Below, in pieces: positions 28,812 to 37,909 of a DNA stretch of 64,000 nucleotides. The stretch comes from Alistipes sp. (GTDB lineage Bacteria > Bacteroidota > Bacteroidia > Bacteroidales > Rikenellaceae): positions 1 to 64,000 of the forward strand of contig JALFNK010000004.1 in NCBI GenBank assembly GCA_022782405.1. Reading direction: 5' to 3'. The notes beneath the pieces were generated by a model. That model worked only from the letters and a program-made list of their open reading frames with translations, did no database searches and had not been told where the DNA came from. A program made the position numbers and the translations under genes. The stretch's first letter is position 1. Each line of letters begins with the position of its first letter.

Positions 28812-29693
28812 ATGGAATACGCCAATCACCTGAACGAATATGCCCCGGCATGGAGCGAAGAGCGCGTAAACGAAGAGGTCGCACGCATCCGCAAGGTAGC
28901 AGAAACCCGCAACCACAATACGGAGGTCTATAAATTCTGCTATTCGGCCATCGATCTGACGACCCTCTCGTGCAACGACTCGGTAACCTCCGTTACGGAA
29001 TTCGCCCGCAAGGCCGCGGAGTTCTACACGAAATATCCGCACATTCCCAACGTGGCGTCGATCTGCATCTACCCCTCGTTCGTCGAGACCGTCGGCGTGG
29101 CCGTAGACGGTACGCCGATGCGTATCACAAGTGTCGGCGGCGGATTCCCCGCCTCGCAGACCTATCTCGAAGTAAAGGCGCTCGAGGTAGCCATGGCCGC
29201 AGAGAACGGTGCCGACGAAATCGACATTGTCCTCAACGTGGGCCGCATGCTCACGGGCGAATACGACGAGGCCGCAAACGAAGTGGAGGTGATCCGTTCG
29301 GAACTCGACAAGGACATCGTCCTGAAGGTCATTATCGAGTCGGGTGCGCTGAAGACGCCCGAACTGATCCGCAAGGCTTCGCTGCTCTCGATGTTCGCAG
29401 GCGCCGACTTCGTGAAGACCTCGACGGGCAAGATCGACGTGGCCGCCACGCCGGAAGCCGCCGTGGTGATGTGCCAGGCGATCCGCGACTACTACGAGAA
29501 AACGGGCCGCAAGGTGGGTTTCAAGGCCGCCGGAGGCGTCCGCACCCCCGAAGAGGCTGCCCTCTATTACACGATCGTCGAGGAGATCCTCGGCCGGGAG
29601 TGGCTCACGACCGACCTGTTCCGTATCGGCGCCTCGTCGGCAGCCAACAACCTCCTCTCGGCCATCGAGGGCAAGACGGTGAAGTACTATTGA
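28812..29693 (+). CDS. deoC: Deoxyribose-phosphate aldolase
   Basis: This 293-aa class I aldolase splits 2-deoxyribose-5-phosphate into glyceraldehyde-3-phosphate and acetaldehyde, in salvage of DNA-derived nucleosides. The Schiff-base lysine lies in ADFVKTSTGK. Other conserved blocks are GADEIDIVLNVGRM, LKVIIESGAL and GFKAAGGVRTPEEA, plus the C-terminal phosphate-binding RIGASSAANNLL. It is longer than the E. coli enzyme (259 aa) because of an N-terminal extension of about 45 residues, which I believe is usual in Bacteroidetes. It is monocistronic with its own terminator. Confidence 0.95.
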   Translation: MEYANHLNEYAPAWSEERVNEEVARIRKVAETRNHNTEVYKFCYSAIDLTTLSCNDSVTSVTEFARKAAEFYTKYPHIPNVASICIYPSFVETVGVAVDGTPMRITSVGGGFPASQTYLEVKALEVAMAAENGADEIDIVLNVGRMLTGEYDEAANEVEVIRSELDKDIVLKVIIESGALKTPELIRKASLLSMFAGADFVKTSTGKIDVAATPEAAVVMCQAIRDYYEKTGRKVGFKAAGGVRTPEEAALYYTIVEEILGREWLTTDLFRIGASSAANNLLSAIEGKTVKYY

Positions 29694-29721
29694 TCCGATT
29701 GCCGCACGGCCTGTAAAAATG

Positions 29722-29760
29722 AAACGGACGATCCGCATCGATGCGGATCGTCCGTTTTTT
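29722..29760 (+). terminator. Terminator of deoC
   Basis: A 36-nt perfect palindrome (29722-29757) is directly followed by T residues. The A-rich left flank lets it serve both strands. Confidence 0.92.
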
Positions 29761-29883
29761 CTGACCGCCGTCGGCCGGCAGGGCATACTGCGGAGCCGGT
29801 AAGCGTTTGTAGAACCGGGGAGCGTCGCGCGGTCGGAAATCCGACAGCCGGCGCAACGACACCCGGCAGTGCTCCCCGTCGCT

Positions 29884-30033
29884 CTACGATTCGGGCTGCT
29901 CCACAAGCTGCTCCTCGGTCGCCGCGGTATCCGAGGCAAGCATCGAACGGTAGTTGCCGCAGTTCATCGCCGCAAAGACGATGATGGCAAGAATCGCCAA
30001 CACGACGATCCAGCCGAGAATCCGCCTAATCAT
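29884..30033 (-). CDS. 49-aa single-pass membrane protein overlapping the S41 protease gene
   Basis: This short gene has an ATG (minus strand, 30031-30033) in the sequence ATGATTAG, whose TAG is the stop of the upstream S41 peptidase; the reading frames overlap by 8 nt. A strong AAGGAGGAG ribosome-binding site lies inside the protease's last codons. The product starts MIRRILGWIVVLAILAIIVF, with one predicted transmembrane helix (about residues 6-23), then a short acidic, Glu/Thr-rich tail. I know no family for it. The translational coupling suggests an accessory or anchoring role for the protease, or merely a small membrane protein in the same operon. Confidence 0.65.
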   Translation of the reverse strand: MIRRILGWIVVLAILAIIVFAAMNCGNYRSMLASDTAATEEQLVEQPES

Positions 30034-31666
30034 CCTGCTCCTCCTTTCCTTCGAGTATTCCGATGGCCCGCATGATCACGTTGTCCACGGGATAGATGTT
30101 CGCATAGAAGCCGTTGTCCTCGAGGGGCGTATTACGACCGATGTAGGCACGCAGCTGCGCCTCCATGAGGCGGCGCGAGCGGGCAATGTCGCCGTAACGC
30201 GGCGCGACACCCTGACGGGCGGCATAGCGGATGAAGTCGTCGAAGAGCGACCGGTCGCTGTCGAGCAGCGCCTGCAGCTCATCGACCGTCCGCACGGCAT
30301 TCAGCGCCTCACGGTGCCGGTCCGAATACTCGATCGTATAGCGATAGAGGATGTTGCGGCCCACGACCTCGAGGAAGTACTTCGTCACGTCGGTCGTATC
30401 GGCCGGAACGAAGACGTCGGGCATGATACCGCCGCCGCCGTAGACCACCTTGCCGCCGGGCGTTACACGCTTGAGCGAATCGACGAAGTGGATGCTGTCG
30501 GCCGAGAAGAACTCGTTGTTGCGGTAGCGGTTCCAGAGGTCCTCCTCGTAGCCGGCCTCGTCGCCGATCGTATAGGGCTTCTGAATCGAGCGGCCCGTCG
30601 GCGTGTAGTAGCGGGCCGTGGTGAGCCGCAGGGCCGAACCGTCGGCATAGGGAATCTGCTGCTGCACGAGGCCCTTGCCGAACGAGCGGCGGCCGATGAT
30701 CGTGCCGCGGTCATTGTCCTGGAGCGCTCCGGCGAGGATCTCGCTCGACGAGGCGCTTGCCTCGTCGATCAGCACCGCGAGTTCCATGTCGCGGGCCGAA
30801 CCCGTGCCGTCGGCATATTCGCGCAGCTGCTTGTGATGCCGGTCCTCGGTGTAGACGATCAGCTGTCCCTCGTGGAGGAACTCGTTGGCCACGGCAATCG
30901 CCTGGTCGAGGAAGCCGCCCGAATTGCCGCGCAGGTCGAAGATCAGTTTCGAGACACCCTGCTTGCGCAGCGTGTCGAGCGCCGCGCGGAACTCTGCGGA
31001 GGTCGTGCGGGCGAACTGCCCGAGTTTGATGTATCCGATGCTGTCGGCAATGCGGAAGGCCGACTCGATGCTGCGGAGCGGAATGGCATCGCGCTCGACC
31101 TCCACCTCTACCCGGCCGCTGATCCCCTGGCGTCCGAGCCCGAGACGCACCTTCGAGCCGCGCGGGCCGCGCAGCATCTTGACGATGTTGTTCTGGGGAA
31201 TCTTCTGCCCGGCGACGAGCGAGTCGTTGATCGTGAGGATCCGGTCGCCGGCCTTCACACCGGCCTTGTCGCTCGGGCCGCGCGGAATGACATTCAGCAC
31301 GATCACCGTATCGGTGGCCATGTTGAAGACTACGCCGACACCGTCGAACTCCCCCTCGAGGGGCTCGTTCAGGGCAGCCATCTCCGAGGCGGGGATATAG
31401 ACCGAATGGGGATCGAGCTCGCTGACCAGCAGCGGCAGGACATGCTCGGTGAGCGAATCCATCGAGATCGAATCGACGTAGCGGTTCTCGATGAGCGAGA
31501 GCGTATAGGTGAGTTTGCCGCCCGGAGAGGAGATCCGGTTAAGCATGCCCCGGATCTCGGAAGCCGTGTCGTGGCGCCCGAGATACTGTCCGAAGAAGAT
31601 GCCCAGGACGACCCCGAGAGCCAGAATCAGCGGAAAAAGTACGGTATGTTTCGAATTCTTGTACAT
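30026..31666 (-). CDS. S41-family carboxyl-terminal processing protease
   Basis: This is a 546-aa membrane-anchored protease. An N-terminal transmembrane anchor (VLFPLILALGVVLGIFFGQY) is followed by a PDZ domain (about residues 85-165, with VLNVIPRGPSDKAGVKAGDR) and the S41 catalytic core. The probable nucleophile Ser is in DEASASSSEILAGAL and the general base Lys is in GRRSFGKGLVQQ. A ~150-residue C-terminal helical domain follows, as in Bacteroidetes CtpA-like proteases. It would trim C-termini of periplasmic or envelope proteins. The ATG at 31666 (MYKNSKHTV) is used; the upstream TTG at 31693 is unlikely. It follows the DUF3078 gene by 34 nt on the same strand. Confidence 0.93.
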   Translation of the reverse strand: MYKNSKHTVLFPLILALGVVLGIFFGQYLGRHDTASEIRGMLNRISSPGGKLTYTLSLIENRYVDSISMDSLTEHVLPLLVSELDPHSVYIPASEMAALNEPLEGEFDGVGVVFNMATDTVIVLNVIPRGPSDKAGVKAGDRILTINDSLVAGQKIPQNNIVKMLRGPRGSKVRLGLGRQGISGRVEVEVERDAIPLRSIESAFRIADSIGYIKLGQFARTTSAEFRAALDTLRKQGVSKLIFDLRGNSGGFLDQAIAVANEFLHEGQLIVYTEDRHHKQLREYADGTGSARDMELAVLIDEASASSSEILAGALQDNDRGTIIGRRSFGKGLVQQQIPYADGSALRLTTARYYTPTGRSIQKPYTIGDEAGYEEDLWNRYRNNEFFSADSIHFVDSLKRVTPGGKVVYGGGGIMPDVFVPADTTDVTKYFLEVVGRNILYRYTIEYSDRHREALNAVRTVDELQALLDSDRSLFDDFIRYAARQGVAPRYGDIARSRRLMEAQLRAYIGRNTPLEDNGFYANIYPVDNVIMRAIGILEGKEEQDD

Positions 31667-31700
31667 GGACAAAAGGCGGCACCCGGGCCGCAATGATCGG

Positions 31701-32888
31701 TTACTTGTTCTTGAAGGTATAGGTCAGACCCACCATGAGCTGCATCTGGGTCTGCACATCGACGTTCTGCGCCCTGTTGTAATACATTCTGAAAGAAAAG
31801 GTTGTCTTCAGAAAACGCGTGGCGATGATGTCCAGCGTACTTTCCCAGCGCACCGTAGGATGAATCGCCAGCTGCGGCTTGTCCTTGACATCATGGCTCA
31901 CGGTCGGGTCCTCGGCGTCGTTCCACTTGTCGAGGGCATGACGGTAGGCCGTATAATCGGTATAGCGGTTCTTCTGCCCCATGTCGGTGATCCAACCGTA
32001 GAAGGAGTAGATCGACGTCCGGTAACGCAGGAATCCCGTTTTGCCGAAAGTCCGGTCGAAGTCGATCTGGATCGACGATCCGCCCTCGTATTTCGACGAG
32101 GCATCGGCATAGGGAAGACCGTAAATCTCCCAGCCGTGCTTGCCGTCCCAGGTATTGCCGCGGATCAGCTCGCTTTCGACAAACACCGCGCTCATGGCGA
32201 CCGGCGAAAGGTTGACCGAGATCGGGAACCGCTCGACGGGACTCTTGTAGGTCAAACCGAACGACATGTCGAAATATCCGGGCGAAAGGAACGTACTTTT
32301 GAGGTGTTCGCTCTCCTGCTGCGTACGCGAGATGTAGCCGTTGGAGAACTGGCTGCGGAACTTGATGATCGAACCGTAGGACCAGTTCTTCGCCATCTTG
32401 AACGAGGGAGCCACCGAAATCGAAATCTCGTCCTGGTCCTTGAACCAGATGCCGACGCTCTTCGTGTCTCCGGCATCGTTCGTCTGTTCGACCTTCATGC
32501 GATTGGCGCCGAAACGCGCATCCACGGACGTAGAGACCGAAAAGAGGTTCTTGGTGAAGGTGTGCTGGAGGTACAATCTTGCCAGCAGCGTGATGGAGTT
32601 GTCGCCGCCCGAGACCTTCATCCACGTCTCGTTGTTCGAGGTCAGCGTACCGTTGAGCTCCGCCCCGACCTCCAAATAGTTGCGCTCCTTGCGGATGGCG
32701 GCCCGCTCGGCCTTGTAACGGGCCAGGCTGAAGTAGTCGACATCCACGGCCGTCGATTTCAGGCGGTCGCGGAAAGTAACCCCCTCCTGTTCGGCATTGA
32801 CCTCGTCGATCGAGATCTGCGCCGCAGCGGGGAGTGCGAAGGCCACGAGGAGCCCCAGAGCAAGCATCAGGCGAAACTTCTTCATCAT
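31701..32888 (-). CDS. DUF3078 outer-membrane beta-barrel protein
   Basis: This 395-aa protein has a signal peptide (about residues 1-23, cleaved after AAA) and many amphipathic beta strands. The segments [20 protein letters not shown] and WGITDMGQ-like turns fit DUF3078, a Bacteroidetes-specific family predicted to form outer-membrane barrels. The C-terminal strand ([14 protein letters not shown]) has the terminal aromatic pattern used by BAM, although it ends in Lys. The function is unknown. It is the first gene of an operon with the S41 protease and the 49-aa membrane protein and is divergent from nfo. Confidence 0.85.
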   Translation of the reverse strand: MMKKFRLMLALGLLVAFALPAAAQISIDEVNAEQEGVTFRDRLKSTAVDVDYFSLARYKAERAAIRKERNYLEVGAELNGTLTSNNETWMKVSGGDNSITLLARLYLQHTFTKNLFSVSTSVDARFGANRMKVEQTNDAGDTKSVGIWFKDQDEISISVAPSFKMAKNWSYGSIIKFRSQFSNGYISRTQQESEHLKSTFLSPGYFDMSFGLTYKSPVERFPISVNLSPVAMSAVFVESELIRGNTWDGKHGWEIYGLPYADASSKYEGGSSIQIDFDRTFGKTGFLRYRTSIYSFYGWITDMGQKNRYTDYTAYRHALDKWNDAEDPTVSHDVKDKPQLAIHPTVRWESTLDIIATRFLKTTFSFRMYYNRAQNVDVQTQMQLMVGLTYTFKNK

Positions 32889-32913
32889 CGTATGGCGTCA
32901 GATTTCCAACGAG

Positions 32914-32950
32914 CAAAGTTATGAATTTATTTGCAAAATCCTTACTTTTG
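32914..32950. promoter_or_regulatory. Divergent -7 boxes for the DUF3078 operon and nfo
   Basis: The minus-strand TAACTTTG (32914-32921) serves the DUF3078 operon. The plus-strand TACTTTTG (32943-32950) serves nfo, ending 26 nt before its ATG. Convincing -33 boxes are not visible. The two start points are about 40 nt apart, so the promoters could interfere. Confidence 0.55.
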
Positions 32951-32976
32951 CTCTGAACTTAACGGACAGACCGCAT

Positions 32977-33825
32977 ATGCACTACTTCGGAGCACATGTC
33001 AGCGCCTCGGGCGGCGTGGAGAACGCCCCCCGGAATGCACAGGCGATAGGCGCCACGGCCTTCGCACTCTTCACCAAGAACCAGCGGCAATGGATCGCCG
33101 CACCGCTCACCGCACCGCAGATCGACGCCTTCCGCCGGGCCTGCGACGAGGCCGGCTACAGCCCGGCGCAGATCCTGCCCCACGACTCCTACCTGATCAA
33201 CCTCGGACACCCCGAAAAGGAGGGGCTCGAAAAGTCGCGCGCGGCCTTCCTCGACGAGATGCGCCGCTGCGAACAGCTCGGACTCGACCGGCTCAACTTC
33301 CACCCCGGGAGCCACCTGCAGAAGATCACCGAGGAGGAGAGTCTCGACCGCATCGCCGAGTCGATCAACATCGCGCTTCGGAAGACGCACGGCGTTACGG
33401 CCGTCATCGAGAATACTGCCGGGCAGGGCTCGAACCTCGGATTCCGTTTCGAACACCTCGCCTACCTCATCGACCGCGTGGAGGACAAGTCGCGCGTGGG
33501 CGTCTGCATCGACACCTGCCACGCCTTCGCCGCGGGCTACGACCTGCGCACGGCCGAAGCCTGCGAGGCGACCTTCGCCGAGCTGGAGCGTGTCGTGGGA
33601 TTCCGCTACCTGAAGGGCATGCACCTGAACGACGCCCTGAAGATCCTCGGCAGCCGCGTCGATCGCCATACACCGCTGGGCGAGGGACAGATCGGCATCG
33701 AATGCTTCCGCTACATCGCCCGCGACCCGCGTTTCGAGGGAATTCCCCTGATTCTCGAGACCCCCGACGAGGCGCGCTGGCCCGAAGAGATCGCCCGCCT
33801 CAAGGCTTTCGCCGAAGAGAAGTAA
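32977..33825 (+). CDS. nfo: Deoxyribonuclease IV (endonuclease IV)
   Basis: This 282-aa AP endonuclease cuts 5' of abasic sites in base-excision repair. The zinc-binding and active-site blocks are all present: [78 protein letters not shown] and LILETPDEA. The length is that of the family (about 280). The ATG at 32977 gives [13 protein letters not shown], the expected start; the longer frame overlaps the divergent gene. Confidence 0.97.
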   Translation: MHYFGAHVSASGGVENAPRNAQAIGATAFALFTKNQRQWIAAPLTAPQIDAFRRACDEAGYSPAQILPHDSYLINLGHPEKEGLEKSRAAFLDEMRRCEQLGLDRLNFHPGSHLQKITEEESLDRIAESINIALRKTHGVTAVIENTAGQGSNLGFRFEHLAYLIDRVEDKSRVGVCIDTCHAFAAGYDLRTAEACEATFAELERVVGFRYLKGMHLNDALKILGSRVDRHTPLGEGQIGIECFRYIARDPRFEGIPLILETPDEARWPEEIARLKAFAEEK

Positions 33826-33844
33826 CCTCGGAGGCCACAGACAT

Positions 33845-33878
33845 GAAGCCCCTGCAGCCACATGGTTGCAGGGGCTTC
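33845..33878. terminator. Terminator between convergent nfo and aminotransferase genes
   Basis: A perfect 12-bp GC-rich stem (33845-33856 with 33867-33878) with a 10-nt loop. The plus strand continues with TCGTTAAAA and the minus strand with A/T-poor sequence, so it is probably bidirectional but not strongly T-tailed. Confidence 0.75.
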
Positions 33879-33896
33879 ATCGTTAAAATACGGCTT

Positions 33897-35102
33897 TCAG
33901 AGCCTGTCCAGGCAGCGGAGGATGATCGCGGCGCTGTCGCGCACCTCCTCCTCGGAGATGGTCAGCGGCGGCGAGATGCGAAAGGCCGTGTCGCAGAAGA
34001 GGAACCAGTCGCTGAGGATCCCCTCCTCCCTGAAGAGTGCCATCATGCGGAAAAGACGCTCCGGGCTGCCCAGCTCGACGGCCAGCAGCAGGCCGCTGCG
34101 GCGGATCTCCCGCACGGCGGGATGGCTGCCGATCAACCGCTCGTAAAGAGCCCCCTTCGCCTCGACCTGACTGACAAGATCGTGATCCAACAGGTAGTTC
34201 AGCGCGGCAAGCCCCGCGGCACAGCAGACCGGATGGCCGCCGAAGGTGGTGATATGCCCCAGCACGGGGTTCGACTGCAGCGTATCCATGATCGCATGGC
34301 TCGAAATGAAGGCTCCGAGGGGCATGCCGCCGCCGAAGGCCTTGGCCAGGCAGACGATATCGGGCGTTACGCCGTACTTCTGCATGGCGAACAGCTCGCC
34401 CGTGCGTCCCAGGCCGGTCTGGATTTCGTCGAAGACGAGCAGCGCCCCCACCTCGTCGCAGCGGCGTCGCAGCGCCTCGAGGTACCCTGCCGCGGGAGGC
34501 CGCACCCCCGCCTCGCCCTGCACGGGCTCGACAAGGACGCAGGCCGTGCGGCGCGTGATGCGCTCCAGCTGCGCGAAATCGTTGAACTCGATGGCCTGCA
34601 CATCGGGCAACAGCGGCCGGAAGGCGGCCTTCCACTCCTCACCCTCGGGAGTACCCATCATCGTCATCGCCCCGTGTGTCGAACCGTGGTAGGCCCGGCG
34701 CATGGAGATGAGCTCCGTGCGCCCGGTATAGCGCTTGGCCAGCTTGAGTGCCCCCTCGACCGCCTCGGCGCCCGAATTGACGAAATAAACGCTCTCGAGC
34801 GGTTCCGGAAGCAGTGAGGCGATCTTCGTGGCATAGGCCACCTGGGGCGTCTCGACCAACTCGCCGTAGACCATGACATGCATGTAGCGAGCAGCCTGCT
34901 CCTGCACGGCCCGCACCACCTCGGGGTTGGCGTGCCCCACGTTGCTCACCGAAACACCCGCCACCAGATCGTAATAACGCTTGCCTTCGGGAGTGTAGAA
35001 AAACGACCCTTCGGCCCGCTCCACCTCCACAAGCATCGGCTCGGGAGAGGTCTGGGCCACATGGGCCAGAAACTGTTTTCGCAGAATGGTATGATTCATC
35101 AT
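33897..35102 (-). CDS. Class III PLP-dependent aminotransferase (acetylornithine/4-aminobutyrate type)
   Basis: This is a 401-aa fold-type I aminotransferase. The class III features are GHANPEVVRAVQEQ, YFVNSGAEAVEGALKLA, VEPVQGEAGVRPP, DEIQTGLGRTGELFA and the PLP lysine in CLAKAFGGGMPLGA. No arginine-biosynthesis gene is nearby, so the specificity (acetylornithine, GABA, or another omega-amino acid) is open. The start at 35102 (or 35099, tandem Met) gives MMNHTILRKQF. It lies 141 nt downstream of trmH on the same strand; a GC-rich hairpin (35133-35161) is in between. Confidence 0.88.
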   Translation of the reverse strand: MMNHTILRKQFLAHVAQTSPEPMLVEVERAEGSFFYTPEGKRYYDLVAGVSVSNVGHANPEVVRAVQEQAARYMHVMVYGELVETPQVAYATKIASLLPEPLESVYFVNSGAEAVEGALKLAKRYTGRTELISMRRAYHGSTHGAMTMMGTPEGEEWKAAFRPLLPDVQAIEFNDFAQLERITRRTACVLVEPVQGEAGVRPPAAGYLEALRRRCDEVGALLVFDEIQTGLGRTGELFAMQKYGVTPDIVCLAKAFGGGMPLGAFISSHAIMDTLQSNPVLGHITTFGGHPVCCAAGLAALNYLLDHDLVSQVEAKGALYERLIGSHPAVREIRRSGLLLAVELGSPERLFRMMALFREEGILSDWFLFCDTAFRISPPLTISEEEVRDSAAIILRCLDRL

Positions 35103-35132
35103 CTCTGACAATTGGAATATTCGACAATCGGA

Positions 35133-35161
35133 CGGCCGCCCCGCATCTTTTCCGGCGGCCG
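35133..35161 (-). other. GC-rich hairpin upstream of the aminotransferase gene
   Basis: The arms CGGCCGCC (35133-35140) and GGCGGCCG (35154-35161) can pair across a 13-nt loop. No T-tract follows, so this may be an mRNA processing or leader structure rather than a terminator. Confidence 0.4.
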
Positions 35162-35243
35162 CATCCGTACGTATTGTGGAAAAACACCCCGTCAACGCAT
35201 GGCCCGGGAGGACACGAACCCCGCAAAAGCGCCCGGCGCCGGA

Positions 35244-35969
35244 TCAGTAGCCTCCTTCGCCGAAGCGGCGGCGGAGAATCTCCTCCGAGTCCTTCACGCT
35301 GCGCCGCATCCAGCCGTAGATCACCTCGGCCTGCTCGTCGGCGCTCATCCGCCACCCCTCGACCGTATGGCGCACCCGCTCCGAAAGCTGGTAGATGAGG
35401 ATGGCCGCCGAAGCCGAGACATTCAGGCTCTCGACCATCCCGCACATCGGAATGCGCAGGAACTCGTCCGCGGAGCGGATCACCTCCTCCGAGATGCCGG
35501 CATGCTCCGTGCCGAAGACCAGTGCGAAGGGACCGCGCCCGACATCGAACGTCTCGGGCGTCGAATCCTCGCGGTGGGGCGTCGTAGCCACGATGCGGTA
35601 CCCCTCGCGGCGAAGCGCCTCCAGCGCCCCGGCCGTCGTGCGGTGCTTGCGGATTCCGACCCAGCGGTCCGTGCCGCGCACCACGGCGGCGCTCGGCTCG
35701 AAGCGACAGAGCGTCTCGACGGTATGCATCTGACTGATGCCGAAGGCGTCGCAGTGGCGCACAAGTGCCGCGGCATTCTGTCCGTGGTACATGTTCTCGG
35801 CAAGGACCGTCATGTAGCGCGTGCGCATGCCCACCGTGCGGCGCAGCACCTCATAACGGCCCGGGAGCATGAACTCCGCCAGAAAGGCGATGCGTTCGGC
35901 AAAGGGTCCCGTCGTGAGGAACGGATCCGGCGCGGATGCCGTCAGCGGATCATTTGCGGTATTTTTCAT
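35244..35969 (-). CDS. SpoU/TrmH-family tRNA/rRNA 2'-O-methyltransferase
   Basis: This is a 241-aa knotted (SPOUT) methyltransferase. The three SpoU motifs are visible: ENMYHGQNAAALVRHCDAFG, PFALVFGTEHAGISEEVI and the knot segment IPMCGMVESLNVSASAAILI. The size and the C-terminal extension resemble TrmH, which makes Gm18 in tRNA, more than RlmB, but the target is not proven. The start (MKNTANDPLT) overlaps the end of rsgA by 20 nt, so the genes are tightly coupled. Confidence 0.9.
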   Translation of the reverse strand: MKNTANDPLTASAPDPFLTTGPFAERIAFLAEFMLPGRYEVLRRTVGMRTRYMTVLAENMYHGQNAAALVRHCDAFGISQMHTVETLCRFEPSAAVVRGTDRWVGIRKHRTTAGALEALRREGYRIVATTPHREDSTPETFDVGRGPFALVFGTEHAGISEEVIRSADEFLRIPMCGMVESLNVSASAAILIYQLSERVRHTVEGWRMSADEQAEVIYGWMRRSVKDSEEILRRRFGEGGY

Positions 35970-36873
35970 CTTCGTCGAGGATTTTCAGGTAACTTTCGTA
36001 GCGCGACAGGGCGATCCGTCCTTCACGGACCGCTTCGACCACGGCACAGCCCGGCTCGTGCGTGTGCGTGCAGTTGTAAAAACGGCAGGCACCCGCCTCG
36101 CGCAGCATTTCGGGGAAATAGTGCCACAGTTCGGCGCCGTCGATGTCGATCAGTCCGAAACCCTTGATACCCGGCGTGTCGATCACCGCCCCGCCCCCGG
36201 CCAGGGGATACATCGCCGAGAAGGTCGTCGTATGGCGGCCCTTGCGGTGGCTCTCGGAGATCGCCCCCGTACGGATGTCGAGCGTCGGGTCGATCGCCCG
36301 GATGAGGGTCGATTTCCCCACCCCCGAATTCCCGGCCACGAGCGTCGTACGCCCGGCAAGCAGTTCCCGGACCGCATCGAGGCCTTCGCCCTGCGGCGCC
36401 GCCGTCTCCAGCACACGGTAACCGGCCGCCTCGTAGACCGTGCGGAACGCCGCCACGGCCTCCGCATCCTGCAGGTCGATCTTCGACAGCAGCAGCGTCG
36501 CCGGCACCTTGTACGCCTCGCACGTTACCAGAAAGCGGTCCACGAACTCCGGAGCCGTCTCGGGCTCGCGCAGCGTTACGACCAGCAGCGCGCGGTCGAT
36601 GTTCGCGGCGATGATATGCGACTCCTTCGAGAGGTTCGAAGCGCGGCGGATCACATAGTTGCGTCGGGGACGGATCTCCTCGATCAGGCTGTCGCCCCCC
36701 TCATCGGTCCGGCAGACCACACGGTCGCCTACGACGACGGGGTTCGTCGAGCGGCGCCCTTCGAGGCGCAAACGGCCCCGGATGCGGCATGGAACGACCT
36801 CCCCGCCGTCGGTCCGCACATCGTACCAGCTGCCCGTGGCTCGGATCACCGTTCCGTCAAAGTTCCTCTCCAT
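35950..36873 (-). CDS. rsgA: RsgA, ribosome small-subunit-dependent GTPase
   Basis: This is a 307-aa circularly permuted GTPase acting in late 30S maturation. An N-terminal OB fold (about residues 1-65) precedes the permuted G domain with G4 LLLSKIDL, G1 AGNSGVGKST and G3 VIDTPGIKGF. The C-terminal zinc knuckle is CRFYNCTHTHEPGC. The start at 36873 overlaps the upstream cvpA-like gene by 17 nt; an alternative ATG lies at 36885. The family is usually about 290-350 aa. It is cotranscribed with the SpoU methyltransferase, another ribosome/tRNA function. Confidence 0.96.
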   Translation of the reverse strand: MERNFDGTVIRATGSWYDVRTDGGEVVPCRIRGRLRLEGRRSTNPVVVGDRVVCRTDEGGDSLIEEIRPRRNYVIRRASNLSKESHIIAANIDRALLVVTLREPETAPEFVDRFLVTCEAYKVPATLLLSKIDLQDAEAVAAFRTVYEAAGYRVLETAAPQGEGLDAVRELLAGRTTLVAGNSGVGKSTLIRAIDPTLDIRTGAISESHRKGRHTTTFSAMYPLAGGGAVIDTPGIKGFGLIDIDGAELWHYFPEMLREAGACRFYNCTHTHEPGCAVVEAVREGRIALSRYESYLKILDEDEKYRK

Positions 36874-37375
36874 CCGATATTTCATTTTGCTGCGGCACCT
36901 GGTCGCCAACCCATTCCAGAAAGGGGAAAAGCTTTTCCGAAAGCCGCAGAACCGGTTTGTAACTCTTCGAGTGCTCGATCGTCTGCGCCTCGACCCAGGC
37001 ATAGTCCGCATTGACCCTGTCGAAGGCCGCGAACAGGGCGCTCAACACCAACAGGTATTTCACGACCGACACGGCCACGCCCAGCACCGTATCGAGGATG
37101 CCGAAGCCTGCGAAGTGGAACAACTTGCGGACCAGACGCGCGGCGACGGCCACGACAAGAAGCGTCGCGACGAGCACCGTCGCAAAGCCTCCGGCAGCAG
37201 CGAACCGGGTATCGAGCCGGAGCCATGTCCCGACATCTTCCCCGTAATCTGCTGCCAGCCAGATACCTATTACGATTGCGGCCAGGGAACATACCTGCAC
37301 GATAAAACCTTGCCGCCAGCCATTCCAAAGAGCCAGCGCCAACACCAGGCAGACGATAAGATCAATCGAATTCAA
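36857..37375 (-). CDS. CvpA-family integral membrane protein
   Basis: This is a 172-aa protein with four predicted transmembrane helices in the first ~115 residues and a soluble C-terminal tail. The N-terminus (IDLIVCLVLALALWNGWRQG) has the Trp-x-Gly-x-x-x-Gly pattern of CvpA. The start codon is TTG: an in-frame stop lies just upstream and no ATG fits. A -7-like box (minus-strand TATCTTTA, 37399-37406) is about 24 nt away. E. coli CvpA is linked to colicin V export and envelope homeostasis; the role here is unknown. It opens the rsgA-trmH operon. Confidence 0.8.
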   Translation of the reverse strand: MNSIDLIVCLVLALALWNGWRQGFIVQVCSLAAIVIGIWLAADYGEDVGTWLRLDTRFAAAGGFATVLVATLLVVAVAARLVRKLFHFAGFGILDTVLGVAVSVVKYLLVLSALFAAFDRVNADYAWVEAQTIEHSKSYKPVLRLSEKLFPFLEWVGDQVPQQNEISDGEEL

Positions 37376-37444
37376 ATATCGCGGGGTCTATTTGTCGGTA
37401 AAGATACGACTTTTGGACGAACCTCCCAACGAAGTGCCCCATGC

Positions 37445-37475
37445 AAAAAAAGAAAAAGCCCCGTATTTTACGGGC
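37445..37475 (-). terminator. Terminator of the XRE regulator gene
   Basis: On the minus strand a 7-8-bp stem (37458-37465 with 37469-37475) is followed by a 13-nt T-rich tail (two runs of T, 37445-37457). It ends transcription before the cvpA promoter. Confidence 0.8.
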
Positions 37476-37519
37476 AACCGGCTTTCTTATCCTGAAAATA
37501 AATATATATAATAGGTATC

Positions 37520-37741
37520 CTACGGACACACCAGATCGCGAAACCCCACTTCCAACGCGTTGCAGATGGTACAAATCGTCTTGATCGTCAAATTCGTCCG
37601 TCCCGCCTCGATACGGCTCAAATTCGATCTTTCCATATCGCAACGGTATGCAAGTTCCTGTACGGTCAACCTCTTCTCTTTCCTTAACTCCCTAACTCTC
37701 GAGCAGATACGAGCTATCTCCTCTTCATAAACAACAGTCAT
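37520..37741 (-). CDS. Small XRE-family (Cro/CI-type HTH) transcriptional regulator
   Basis: This 73-aa protein is a single helix-turn-helix domain. The HTH core is LTVQELAYRCDMERSNLSRI, followed by the family hallmark EAGRTNLTIKTICTICNAL. The base composition is markedly more AT-rich than the neighbours. The start at 37741 (MTVVYEEEIARI) was chosen over an upstream ATG that would add 11 residues. It is divergent from the 1146-aa surface-type lipoprotein. A 20-bp palindrome lies next to that lipoprotein's predicted transcription start, and such palindromes are typical targets of dimeric XRE proteins. I infer control of the lipoprotein, and perhaps itself. Confidence 0.88.
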   Translation of the reverse strand: MTVVYEEEIARICSRVRELRKEKRLTVQELAYRCDMERSNLSRIEAGRTNLTIKTICTICNALEVGFRDLVCP

Positions 37742-37762
37742 CTTAAAATTTTGGATAAAAAT

Positions 37763-37793
37763 TTTGCTGTGCAAATTTTTATATATATATTTG
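37763..37793 (+). promoter_or_regulatory. Consensus promoter of the 1146-aa lipoprotein gene
   Basis: TTTG (37763-37766), a 19-nt AT-rich spacer and TATATTTG (37786-37793) match the Bacteroidetes consensus fully. Transcription should begin around 37799-37801, leaving a leader of about 110 nt. Confidence 0.85.
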
Positions 37794-37799
37794 CATCGT

Positions 37800-37819
37800 T
37801 GGTATCATATATGATACCA
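37800..37819. promoter_or_regulatory. 20-bp perfect palindrome at the predicted transcription start
   Basis: TGGTATCATATATGATACCA is fully self-complementary. It begins about 7 nt after the -7 box, so a protein bound here would block initiation. Alternatively it forms a 5' hairpin in the mRNA. It lies in the divergent region shared with the XRE regulator gene. Confidence 0.6.
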
Positions 37820-37909
37820 TAAACGAGTATTTTCACACACTGACCGGGAGAGAACCTCAAAAAAAGAAAGGCAACAAACAACCAATCCATTTCAATTCTA
37901 TTTTGTCTT

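Noticed and set aside
29605..29862. 85-codon minus-strand frame downstream of the 49-aa membrane protein
   Set aside because: It runs straight through the deoC terminator palindrome and into deoC in antisense; the sequence is Arg-rich and unstructured.
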